5,769 nt of DNA from Savagea sp. (GTDB lineage Bacteria > Bacillota > Bacilli > Bacillales_A > Planococcaceae): contig JASKZX010000042.1 of assembly GCA_030147435.1 (NCBI GenBank), positions 1 through 5,769 of the forward strand, in the 5' to 3' direction. The first letter of the stretch is position 1. Every line of letters begins with the position of its first letter. The position numbers and the translations under genes are program-made. Below, in pieces: positions 1-5,222 of the stretch. The notes under the pieces are model-generated. The model was given only the letters and a program-made list of their open reading frames with translations, made no database searches and was not told the DNA's origin.

Positions 1-1540
1 GTGCTACTAATACATTTTCCATCCACGTTTCACAAGGTGTCCAGCCGAGAACGTCTGTCGTTGAAAATCGACAACGTCCTTTTAAGTATGTTTGGATACG
101 GATATTATTTGCTTTTCCGATTTCATCTAACATCGGTTGCCAATGAGCAGAGTGCGATCCTCCTACGAGGGCAATCGTTGCGTCGTAATTTTCTGTTTCG
201 CCATAATTACAACTCATCGCATCAAGGTCGACATCCATATTAATGCATTGATCTTCGTAAATGTCTGAGCGATCGATGGCTGCGATATCTAATGATGGGA
301 TCGGTAGTTCTTGATACGACGGTTCTCGGTCAAGAAGGACGACGCTTGCTCCTGGATGTTCATCTGAAATATTTAATGCATCAAGCGATAACTCTTTCTC
401 TTTGAAAAAGGTAAGGCTGACGACTAAAATGACACTCAATGTTGCAATGATTGTCGCTGAGACAGAGCGTTTGAATGACAGTTGGCGCAGCGGTCTTTCG
501 ATACCGTAAATCGTAATATAAGAAAGAAGTGCTGCAAGAAGTAATATCAACAGTCCGCCTAAAAATGTCGCTTCTGTTCGTTCAGTAAGTGCGTAATAAA
601 AAATAAGTAACGGCCAATGCCATAAGTAAAACGCATATGAGATTTGACCGAAGGATACGAGTGGTTTCGAACTTAATAAACGATACGCACTATATTTTCC
701 GCCTTGATTTCCTGCAAATAAAATGAGTACAGCACTAAGTACGGGCCAAAGCGCAGCATACCCCGGAAACACTGTTGACACTTGTAATACGATTCCGACT
801 AATAATAAGCCGATCACTCCGAGCCACCCTGCGAGAAATGCGGGTCGGTGTGATAGTTCAATACGGTGTAAAACAAATGCTAATATTCCACCGACACCGA
901 ACTCCCAAATCCGTGTCAATGTATGGTAATACGCCACTGGCTGATCAACAGCTGTGAAATAAATTGAATAACCGAGTGACGCAATCACTACGACAACGAT
1001 CATCGTGAATACGATCGGTCGGATCGAACGGCGACGGAACCATTTCATGAGTAAGTAACTGATGAAAAATAAAATTAACCAAATAATATAAAATTGAAAC
1101 TGAATACTTAATGCCCAGTAATGTTGAAAGGGAGATGCTTCATTGTTTTGAGCTAAATAGTCAACCGCATCCCACGCTAAACGCCAGTTTTCAAAATAAA
1201 ATAAAGAAGCAATGACTTCATCATACAATTGCTCTTTTAAAAAGACTGGTAAAATCAATAAACTAATAATGAATGTAATGAGCGCTACTGTCCATGCAGT
1301 AGGAATTAACCGCTTCAATAATTTTAAGATGTATGAAAAAATAAGAATTTTACCATTTCTTCGATACATCGATAAAATCGATGTCGTAATTAAAAAACCG
1401 GAGACGACGAAGAAAACGTCAACGCCCCCTGACACACGATTAAACCAAATATGATAAACAGCAACTAATACCGCTGCGAGCGCTCGTAATCCTTCAATTT
1501 CTAAACGAAATCGTTTTTTAGATTGTTCATGATGCTCCAT
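1..1540 (-). CDS. Acyltransferase-3 / SGNH-domain membrane acetyltransferase, OatA-like (C-terminus cut by window edge)
   Basis: The 513 visible residues have two parts. Residues about 10-375 are a multi-pass membrane acyltransferase-3 domain. R19 and H30 form the family's R-X10-H motif, followed by GGVDVFFVVSGFLIT (38-52), a HYWALSIQFQFY segment (about 140-151) and SYAFYLWHWPLLI (about 301-313). After a last membrane helix (about 358-378) comes an extracytoplasmic region with an SGNH-type block I, LVGGSHSAHW (458-467), presumed nucleophile S462. Four cysteines (432, 444, 491, 503) could form disulfides outside the cell. Family knowledge: such proteins move acyl (usually acetyl) groups across the membrane onto peptidoglycan or other surface glycans; the exact substrate cannot be told here. 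The start is ATG at 1540 with AAAGGAG eight bases upstream. The C-terminal Asp/His of the SGNH triad lies beyond the window. Only about 28 bases separate the upstream terminator from this start, and no good promoter was seen there. Confidence 0.93.
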   Translation of the reverse strand, partial: MEHHEQSKKRFRLEIEGLRALAAVLVAVYHIWFNRVSGGVDVFFVVSGFLITTSILSMYRRNGKILIFSYILKLLKRLIPTAWTVALITFIISLLILPVFLKEQLYDEVIASLFYFENWRLAWDAVDYLAQNNEASPFQHYWALSIQFQFYIIWLILFFISYLLMKWFRRRSIRPIVFTMIVVVVIASLGYSIYFTAVDQPVAYYHTLTRIWEFGVGGILAFVLHRIELSHRPAFLAGWLGVIGLLLVGIVLQVSTVFPGYAALWPVLSAVLILFAGNQGGKYSAYRLLSSKPLVSFGQISYAFYLWHWPLLIFYYALTERTEATFLGGLLILLLAALLSYITIYGIERPLRQLSFKRSVSATIIATLSVILVVSLTFFKEKELSLDALNISDEHPGASVVLLDREPSYQELPIPSLDIAAIDRSDIYEDQCINMDVDLDAMSCNYGETENYDATIALVGGSHSAHWQPMLDEIGKANNIRIQTYLKGRCRFSTTDVLGWTPCETWMENVLVA

Positions 1541-1568
1541 TTTTATAACTCCTTTAGTCAATATCATG

Positions 1569-1610
1569 AAAAAACGACTAACCTCTCCTCTAGTTGAAGA
1601 TTAGTCGTCT
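1569..1610 (-). terminator. Intrinsic terminator after the nitroreductase gene
   Basis: On the minus strand AGACGACTAA (1610-1601) pairs with TTAGTCGTTT (1581-1572), including one G-U pair, and a run of T (1574-1569) follows. It begins five bases past the nitroreductase stop codon and ends about 28 bases before the acyltransferase start. The loop is long (about 19 bases) but can fold further through TCTTC with GAGGA. The hairpin is well placed to end nitroreductase transcripts, but leakage may supply the acyltransferase. Confidence 0.75.
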
Positions 1611-1614
1611 CATT

Positions 1615-2229
1615 TTATAAAAATGTCGTTAATTGCTCTGCTTCTAAACGAGGAGTTTTTGTCGGTTTTTCGGCCGCTTTGCCAATTGCAATTAATACCG
1701 CTGGGAACTCATGAGGTTTCAACTCATAAACTTCATGAAACTTCTTCTTATCAAAGCCTCCCATAGGAACTGTATCTAGTCCTCGTTCTTTTGCAAGAAG
1801 CATAATTTGCATCGAAACGAGTCCCGTATCGAATGTAGCAATCTTTTCAAGCGTTTCTTCAGAAGCTGAAGAATAATACTCGACAATACCTTCTACTCGT
1901 CGCTCTTTTTGTTCTTCCGTTAACTGCCCACTTTCAACGAGCGCATCATAAATCGTGCTCGCTTGCTCATACATTTTTCGATTGCCGATGACCGCAATAA
2001 CCGCACTTGATTTCTCAACATGCTCTTGATTCATCGCAATCGGGCGTAATGCTCGACGGGCTTCTTCTGTTTGAAATACGAGAAAGCGCCACGGTTGCAA
2101 GTTATGACTAGATGGAGCCGTTATGGCGTCATTTAATAATGAAAGTAACTCTTCTTCTGTCAACGTAGCTGTTGGATCATATGTACGAATCGACTGACGT
2201 TGCTGTGCAATCTCTTTTACTGATGCCAT
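1615..2229 (-). CDS. Nitroreductase-family NAD(P)H-dependent FMN flavoprotein (YodC/YdgI/MhqN-like)
   Basis: A complete 204-residue protein of normal length for the Bacillus YodC/YdgI/MhqN branch of nitroreductases. These are FMN-dependent homodimeric cytoplasmic enzymes that reduce nitro compounds, quinones or related electrophiles with NAD(P)H. The FMN-phosphate-binding start RQSIRTYDP (11-19) is present, as are APSSHNLQPWRF (38-49), where Ser40 and Asn43 normally contact the flavin, and a C-terminal glycine-rich turn, VPMGGFDKKKF, before the final strand and IGKA. The start is ATG at 2229 with AAAGGAG seven bases upstream. It is transcribed alone or with limited read-through: a hairpin and promoter lie immediately upstream and a terminator immediately downstream. 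Its neighbour is another flavin-dependent reductase, as with the mhqNOP and azoR2 genes controlled by B. subtilis MhqR. The physiological substrate is unknown; the family call is secure. Confidence 0.92.
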   Translation of the reverse strand: MASVKEIAQQRQSIRTYDPTATLTEEELLSLLNDAITAPSSHNLQPWRFLVFQTEEARRALRPIAMNQEHVEKSSAVIAVIGNRKMYEQASTIYDALVESGQLTEEQKERRVEGIVEYYSSASEETLEKIATFDTGLVSMQIMLLAKERGLDTVPMGGFDKKKFHEVYELKPHEFPAVLIAIGKAAEKPTKTPRLEAEQLTTFL

Positions 2230-2256
2230 GTAAACACTCCTTTATTTTGGCAAAAT

Positions 2257-2299
2257 AAAAAGTACTGTCACTATTATAACGTGACAGTACTCTTTTTTT
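2257..2299. terminator. Hairpin terminator (FMN reductase end) that doubles as a candidate operator
   Basis: AGTACTGTCAC (2261-2271) and GTGACAGTACT (2281-2291) are a perfect 11-bp inverted repeat with a 9-base loop. On the minus strand the hairpin is followed by TTTTATTTT (from 2260 down), just after the FMN reductase stop at 2303, so it should end that transcript. On the plus strand a seven-T run follows (2293-2299), making it bidirectional in form, though no plus-strand gene leads into it. Because the repeat flanks the -10 box of the nitroreductase promoter, it may also bind a dimeric repressor. Confidence 0.7.
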
Positions 2300-2302
2300 C
2301 AA
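2273..2302 (-). promoter_or_regulatory. Putative sigma-A promoter of the nitroreductase gene, with -10 inside a palindrome
   Basis: On the minus strand TTGAAA (2302-2297) and a perfect TATAAT (2278-2273) are separated by 18 bases, with the likely transcription start near 2266. The -10 box sits in the 9-base loop of the 11-bp inverted repeat at 2261-2291. The start codon is at 2229, leaving a leader of about 37 bases with a good ribosome binding site. The boxes are clearly visible; their use and any repressor are inferred. Confidence 0.55.
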
Positions 2303-2863
2303 TTATTCATTTCCTTGTGAAAAGATATCGATCCACTTTACAGTTTTCTCAACATATGCTTGAAGCTGCTCACGTGTTGCTTCGTCATGAACTACTTGTT
2401 TCTCATGGTCGATTTTTTCGTGAACTGTTGGAATTTGTACTTTTTCAAATGGTACGATATGCGTTTGCATCATTCCGAGTACATTACGTAATTCGATTTG
2501 TGCGTAAGCTGTTCCTGTCATTCCAGGTGTTGCTCCCATAACGCCGACAACTTTATGCATAATCGGGCTTGCACCATATGGACGTGACGCCCAATCAAGC
2601 GCATTTTTTAATACACCTGGCATACCGCCATTATATTCAGGAGTTAAAATAATTAACCCATCTACTTTTTCAATTTGTTGTTTAAACGTTGCTACTTCTT
2701 GTGGGTCTCCATTCGCTTCAACATCTTCGTTGAAAAATGGTAAATCTTTAATTTCAATCATTTCAAATTGAACATTTACATCTAAATCTTTCATCGTATT
2801 AGCAATGACACGGTTAAATGAACCTTCACGGATACTTCCTACAATTAAACCTAATGTTTTCAT
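2303..2863 (-). CDS. NADPH-dependent FMN reductase / azoreductase-like flavodoxin-fold protein
   Basis: A complete 186-residue protein of the FMN_red family (YhdA/ChrR/YieF type), usually about 175-190 residues. These soluble flavoproteins use NAD(P)H to reduce FMN, quinones, azo dyes or chromate, often by two-electron transfer that avoids semiquinone radicals. The flavin-phosphate loop GSIREGSFNR lies at 9-18 after the first beta strand. The family signature PEYNGGMPGVLKNALDW is at 75-91 and is followed by ASRP. A third flavin-side loop, GVMGATPGMTGTAYAQ, is at 107-122. The ATG start at 2863 is fixed by AGGAGG eight bases upstream. It has its own promoter (2907-2935) carrying an MhqR-like palindrome and its own terminator, so it is probably a single-gene unit induced by electrophiles. 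The substrate in the cell cannot be told from sequence. Confidence 0.93.
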   Translation of the reverse strand: MKTLGLIVGSIREGSFNRVIANTMKDLDVNVQFEMIEIKDLPFFNEDVEANGDPQEVATFKQQIEKVDGLIILTPEYNGGMPGVLKNALDWASRPYGASPIMHKVVGVMGATPGMTGTAYAQIELRNVLGMMQTHIVPFEKVQIPTVHEKIDHEKQVVHDEATREQLQAYVEKTVKWIDIFSQGNE

Positions 2864-2906
2864 TAAAATTTCCTCCTAAAATGTATGTAACTTCTTCACA
2901 ATGTAC

Positions 2907-2935
2907 ATAATATCACGAATTCAAGATAATTTCAA
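2907..2935 (-). promoter_or_regulatory. Sigma-A-type promoter of the FMN reductase gene
   Basis: On the minus strand TTGAAA (2935-2930) and TATTAT (2912-2907) have the ideal 17-base spacing, about 44 bases before the start codon at 2863. The upstream heat shock terminator ends at 2954, so this promoter stands alone. The spacer is almost filled by a palindrome (see 2911-2928), which a bound repressor would use to exclude RNA polymerase. Confidence 0.65.
2911..2928 (-). promoter_or_regulatory. MhqR-like operator palindrome
   Basis: The minus strand reads TATCTTGAATTCGTGATA, an imperfect inverted repeat of the form TATC-NN-GAATTC-NN-GATA. As recalled from work on B. subtilis, the MhqR consensus is tATCTcGAAtTCgAGATa; this site matches at 15 of 18 positions. 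It lies between -35 and -10 of a flavin reductase gene, the kind of gene MhqR (a MarR-type repressor released by 2-methylhydroquinone and catechol) controls. No mhqR gene is inside the window, so the regulator is inferred. Confidence 0.6.
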
Positions 2936-2953
2936 AAAGACTGCTTTCATACG

Positions 2954-2993
2954 AAAAAAGAAGTGCCTGAACTTCTCAAGCACTCCTTCTTTC
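2954..2993 (-). terminator. Intrinsic terminator after the hsp20 gene
   Basis: On the minus strand the segment from about 2992 pairs AAGAAGGAGTGC with GCACTTCTTTTTT, extended inward by CTTGA with TCAGG around a five-base loop, and ends in a six-T run (2959-2954). It starts right at the heat shock protein stop codon. The stem is long with a few G-U pairs. This is the most convincing terminator in the window. Confidence 0.85.
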
Positions 2994-2995
2994 AA

Positions 2996-3439
2996 TTATT
3001 TAATATCGATTCGTTTTTTCTCATCTGTACCGAGTTCTTTTTTCGGTAGCTCAATCGTGAGAACACCATCTTTTAACGAAGCTTCTACTGCGTCTTCATC
3101 GATTTCATTTACATAAAAACGACGTGTGAAACTTCCATAGTGACGTTCTGAACGAATGATGCGATCGCCTTCTTTTTCTTCTTCTGCATCATGACGTTCC
3201 GCACGAATCGTTAAATAGTTATTTTCTAGATCAACTGTAATGTCTTCTTTTTTAAATCCTGGTAAATCCGCTTGGACGATGTACGCATCTTTCGTTTCTT
3301 TCACATCTGCTCGGAACGACTGTATTTGTCGACTCAAGCTCGGTGTGAAATCTTCATCAAACATTTCTTGGAAACTTTGTGCCATTCGCTCAAATAAGTC
3401 CATCTCGCGCTGGCGTCGATTTGGTCTTAATTCAAACAT
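2996..3439 (-). CDS. hsp20: Small heat shock protein, Hsp20/alpha-crystallin family
   Basis: A 147-residue cytoplasmic holdase chaperone that binds unfolding proteins as large oligomers without ATP. Residues 1-40 are a variable N-terminal arm with an amphipathic LFERMAQSFQEMF segment. The alpha-crystallin domain spans about 42-134, with ADLPGFKKEDI (57-67), the charged loop AEEEKEGD (85-92), RSERHYGSFTRRF (96-108) and the signature DGVLTIELPK (124-133). The C-terminal tail holds the I-x-I anchoring motif IDI (144-146). An upstream in-frame GTG at 3445 would add two residues, but it lies only three bases from the AAGGAGG ribosome binding site, whereas ATG at 3439 lies nine bases away, so the ATG is preferred. 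It is followed by its own terminator and is divergent from the amidase gene. The family assignment is secure. Confidence 0.95.
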   Translation of the reverse strand: MFELRPNRRQREMDLFERMAQSFQEMFDEDFTPSLSRQIQSFRADVKETKDAYIVQADLPGFKKEDITVDLENNYLTIRAERHDAEEEKEGDRIIRSERHYGSFTRRFYVNEIDEDAVEASLKDGVLTIELPKKELGTDEKKRIDIK

Positions 3440-3448
3440 CTTCACATT

Positions 3449-3455
3449 CCTCCTT
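3449..3455 (-). promoter_or_regulatory. Ribosome binding site that fixes the hsp20 start
   Basis: AAGGAGG on the minus strand (3455-3449) is nine bases before ATG at 3439 and only three before the in-frame GTG at 3445. Normal spacing (about 6-10) supports the ATG. Confidence 0.8.
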
Positions 3456-3478
3456 GAAATTTTGAAACTAACAAATGA

Positions 3479-3509
3479 TTGACAACGTCCTAATGACTAG
3501 GACTATAAT
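3479..3509 (+). promoter_or_regulatory. Promoter of the amidase gene, consensus boxes with a 19-base spacer
   Basis: TTGACA (3479-3484) and TATAAT (3504-3509) are both perfect sigma-A boxes, but the spacer is 19 bases instead of about 17. The spacer holds the palindrome GTCCTA-N5-TAGGAC (3487-3503), which abuts the -10 box. Long spacers with an internal dyad are the hallmark of promoters activated by MerR-family regulators that twist the DNA. The amidase start is 77 bases downstream of the -10 box. Confidence 0.55.
3487..3503. promoter_or_regulatory. Palindromic candidate operator in the hsp20-amidase intergenic region
   Basis: GTCCTA (3487-3492) and TAGGAC (3498-3503) are a perfect 6-bp inverted repeat around ATGAC. 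It is unlike CIRCE (HrcA) or the tandem CtsR heptads that usually govern heat shock genes. It sits in the plus-strand promoter spacer and also just downstream of the possible minus-strand hsp20 start, so one bound protein could affect both genes. The regulator is unknown. Confidence 0.5.
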
Positions 3510-3513
3510 CTAT

Positions 3514-3538
3514 TTAACCACTTATTAATAAAATAAAC
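3514..3538 (-). promoter_or_regulatory. Possible sigma-B-like promoter for hsp20
   Basis: On the minus strand GTTTAT (3538-3533) and GGTTAA (3519-3514) are 13 bases apart, resembling the general-stress sigma-B pattern GTTTAA-N12-15-GGGWAW with one mismatch in each box. A TATAGT (3507-3502) could instead be a sigma-A -10, but its -35 is poor. Small heat shock genes are often under general-stress control, which is the only further support. The evidence is weak. Confidence 0.3.
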
Positions 3539-3585
3539 ATCTTTTATGCTTTTGTCATTTTTTTGTCACAATTAGGAGGTTTTCA

Positions 3586-4227
3586 ATGAAAACGAAAATA
3601 CTTGCTGCGACATTTGTCATTTTATCAATCATCGCTTTCATTTTATACTACACACTCCCGCACTCTTTAGCGAGTAATGGGCGCATTATTGTCATCGATG
3701 CTGGCCACGGTGGAAAAGACCCCGGAACGACAAGTGTGACAGGCACTTATGAAAAAGAAATCGTCTTAGATCTTGCCTTTTACGTACAAGAGGCTTTAGA
3801 AAAACGAGGATTCACTGTAACAATGACGAGAACAGACGACTCTTTTATCACTTTAGATGAACGAGTCACTATTGCTTCGCAAACGAATGCGGACTTATTT
3901 GTCAGTTTACATGCTAATGCGTTAACGACCGATCCAACTTTTCGAGGAATCCAAGTACTTTATTATCCTGATGAAGAAGGAAGTAACGCTGCAATTAGTG
4001 AAGCGTTTGCCCATTCATTATCTAATTCTTTACAAACACCAAACCGCGGAGCAATTCCTCGAAAAGACTTAGCTGTTTTACGCGATACGACGATGACGTC
4101 ACTGTTAATTGAAGCAGGGTTTTTAACGAATAAAGAAGAAGCAGTACTTCTTGAATCGCACAGTTACCAGAAAAAAATGGCACACTTCATCGCCGATGCC
4201 ATTGAACAATCATTTAATGAATCATAG
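3586..4227 (+). CDS. N-acetylmuramoyl-L-alanine amidase, Amidase_3 family, membrane-anchored or secreted
   Basis: A 213-residue zinc amidase that cuts the bond between N-acetylmuramic acid and L-alanine in peptidoglycan, acting outside the membrane. Residues about 5-24 are a hydrophobic signal or anchor segment; S-L-A at 27-29 is a possible cleavage site, so it may be secreted rather than anchored. The catalytic domain runs from about 33 to the end. Zinc ligands expected for the family are all present: H41 in DAGHGG, E56 in YEKE, and H109 in SLHAN. The catalytic glutamate E176 lies in LLIEAGFLTN. There is no SH3, SPOR, LysM or AMIN targeting domain, so it is a minimal form close in plan to sporulation CwlD but shorter and lacking CwlD's extra insert. 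The start is ATG at 3586 with AGGAGG six bases upstream. It ends six bases from the convergent LysR gene. Confidence 0.93.
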   Translation: MKTKILAATFVILSIIAFILYYTLPHSLASNGRIIVIDAGHGGKDPGTTSVTGTYEKEIVLDLAFYVQEALEKRGFTVTMTRTDDSFITLDERVTIASQTNADLFVSLHANALTTDPTFRGIQVLYYPDEEGSNAAISEAFAHSLSNSLQTPNRGAIPRKDLAVLRDTTMTSLLIEAGFLTNKEEAVLLESHSYQKKMAHFIADAIEQSFNES

Positions 4228-4233
4228 ATAACT

Positions 4234-5103
4234 TTACGCATATTTTTTTCGTGTCTGTTCAATCGTTTGAACAAACTTTTTTAATGCAGGAGTAATATAG
4301 TCGTCTTTTCTATAAATGAAAATCGTCGAAATTTGACTATATTGCTCCGGCAATTCATAAGCAAATACTTTTCCTTTATCGATATACTCTTTTACCGCCG
4401 CATGTGGTAAATACGCAATTCCTAAACCAGAGATCACCGAGATCATCGTCGTCTCTAACGTCCCTAACTCCATCGCTTTTGCTGGAGTGTAATTTTCATC
4501 ATGGAAATATTCATTCAATTTCTCTCGATACATACACCCTTCACTGAAACGTAAAATCGGACGTTTCACTACTTCTTCTAAAGTCAATCCTTCTTCATTT
4601 GAAATTAAAACGAGCCTTTCATCAAAGACAGGCACTTCTTCTAATTTCGGATCATTCGTCACATGCCCTTTCGTCACGAAAGCCCCGTCTAATTGAAAAT
4701 CTAACACTTTATCCCGCAACTCGGACGTGACTCCTGTTGACAACGTAATTTCTACTTCATCATGTTCTTTAATATACGTTGATAAAATATGTGGCAAGCC
4801 GATAACTGTTTCAACAGAAGCAAGTTCAAGTTTTCCTGTCACATGTTTCGTATCACTAGCGATCATCTTCATCTCTTCTGTCAGCGACAATACTTTTTGA
4901 GCGTAAGGTAAAAGGTCTTCCCCTTCATTCGTTAATGTGACCCCACGTTGATGCCGATAAAATAAAGCTACGCCTAACTCTCGTTCTAACTTTTTAATAC
5001 GAGATGTAACGTTTGACTGTGCGTAATTTAATGTTTCTGCTGCATGACTCATACTCCCCGAACGTGCAACTTCTTGAAAAATTTCAAAGTCTTGAATGTT
5101 CAT
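4234..5103 (-). CDS. LysR-type transcriptional regulator
   Basis: A complete 289-residue protein, standard length for LysR-type regulators (about 290-300). The winged helix-turn-helix is at about 2-60, with helix-turn-helix core SGSMSHAAETLNYAQSNVTSRIKKLE (15-40, recognition helix about 28-39) followed by LGVALFYRHQRGVTLTNEG in the wing. A linker helix (about 62-85) and a two-lobed substrate-binding-type effector domain (about 90-285) follow. The NYAQSNVTSRI helix and FYRHQRG wing resemble Bacillus CzcR-like members. It is divergent from the EamA transporter gene with overlapping promoters, so it most likely controls that gene and itself. B. subtilis yvbU-yvbV has a similar regulator-transporter arrangement, from memory. 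The effector is unknown. The ATG at 5103 has AGGAG eight bases upstream. No dedicated terminator is seen after its stop. Confidence 0.93.
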   Translation of the reverse strand: MNIQDFEIFQEVARSGSMSHAAETLNYAQSNVTSRIKKLERELGVALFYRHQRGVTLTNEGEDLLPYAQKVLSLTEEMKMIASDTKHVTGKLELASVETVIGLPHILSTYIKEHDEVEITLSTGVTSELRDKVLDFQLDGAFVTKGHVTNDPKLEEVPVFDERLVLISNEEGLTLEEVVKRPILRFSEGCMYREKLNEYFHDENYTPAKAMELGTLETTMISVISGLGIAYLPHAAVKEYIDKGKVFAYELPEQYSQISTIFIYRKDDYITPALKKFVQTIEQTRKKYA

Positions 5104-5151
5104 TTCTCTCGCTCCTATCTCTTTTAGTGATACTAACTATCTTTAACAATC

Positions 5152-5180
5152 ATTTTACATGATACTCAATTCATAGTTAA
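5152..5180 (-). promoter_or_regulatory. Putative promoter of the LysR gene
   Basis: On the minus strand TTAACT (5180-5175) and TAAAAT (5157-5152) have ideal 17-base spacing, 48 bases before the start codon at 5103. It overlaps the transporter promoter on the other strand almost completely, so the two cannot both be occupied by RNA polymerase, as is usual for autoregulated LysR genes. Confidence 0.45.
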
Positions 5181-5182
5181 AT
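5154..5182 (+). promoter_or_regulatory. Putative promoter of the EamA transporter gene, with a possible LysR site
   Basis: TTTACA (5154-5159) and TTAAAT (5177-5182) are 17 bases apart, 40 bases before the ATG at 5223. The -10 match is only moderate, which fits a promoter needing an activator. A T-N11-A core typical of LysR sites occurs at 5163-5175 (ATAC, seven bases, ATAG), but its two halves are not well matched, so this is weak evidence for the binding site. Confidence 0.35.
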
Positions 5183-5222
5183 GATAAGTACAAAGAGAAA
5201 ACACATTAGGGGTGTTATTTAT

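Noticed and set aside
1..1454. Short plus-strand open frames (1-243, 723-929, 775-957, 1212-1454)
   Set aside because: They lie antisense within the acyltransferase gene, lack ribosome binding sites and have low-complexity, unrecognisable products.
2281..2541. Plus-strand open frame opposite the FMN reductase end
   Set aside because: Antisense shadow of a well-supported gene, with its start inside the terminator hairpin.
3443..3445. In-frame GTG as the hsp20 start codon
   Set aside because: It is only three bases from AAGGAGG, too close for efficient initiation; ATG at 3439 has nine-base spacing.
2901..3482. Plus-strand open frames at 2901-3116 and 3240-3482
   Set aside because: They are antisense to the hsp20 gene, with no ribosome binding site or recognisable domain.
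3487..3503. CIRCE or CtsR heat shock operator
   Set aside because: The dyad lacks the TTAGCACTC/GAGTGCTAA halves of CIRCE and the repeated GGTCAAA heptads of CtsR.
5134..5186. AACTAT/ATAGTT and ATCATTT/AAATGAT repeats in the LysR-EamA gap as a large operator or RNA structure
   Set aside because: The pairs cross each other and are AT-rich and widely spaced; chance occurrence is likely.
5200..5216. Small inverted repeat AACAC/GTGTT around the EamA ribosome binding site, as a translational switch
   Set aside because: A five-base, AT-rich stem is too weak to claim as a regulatory hairpin.
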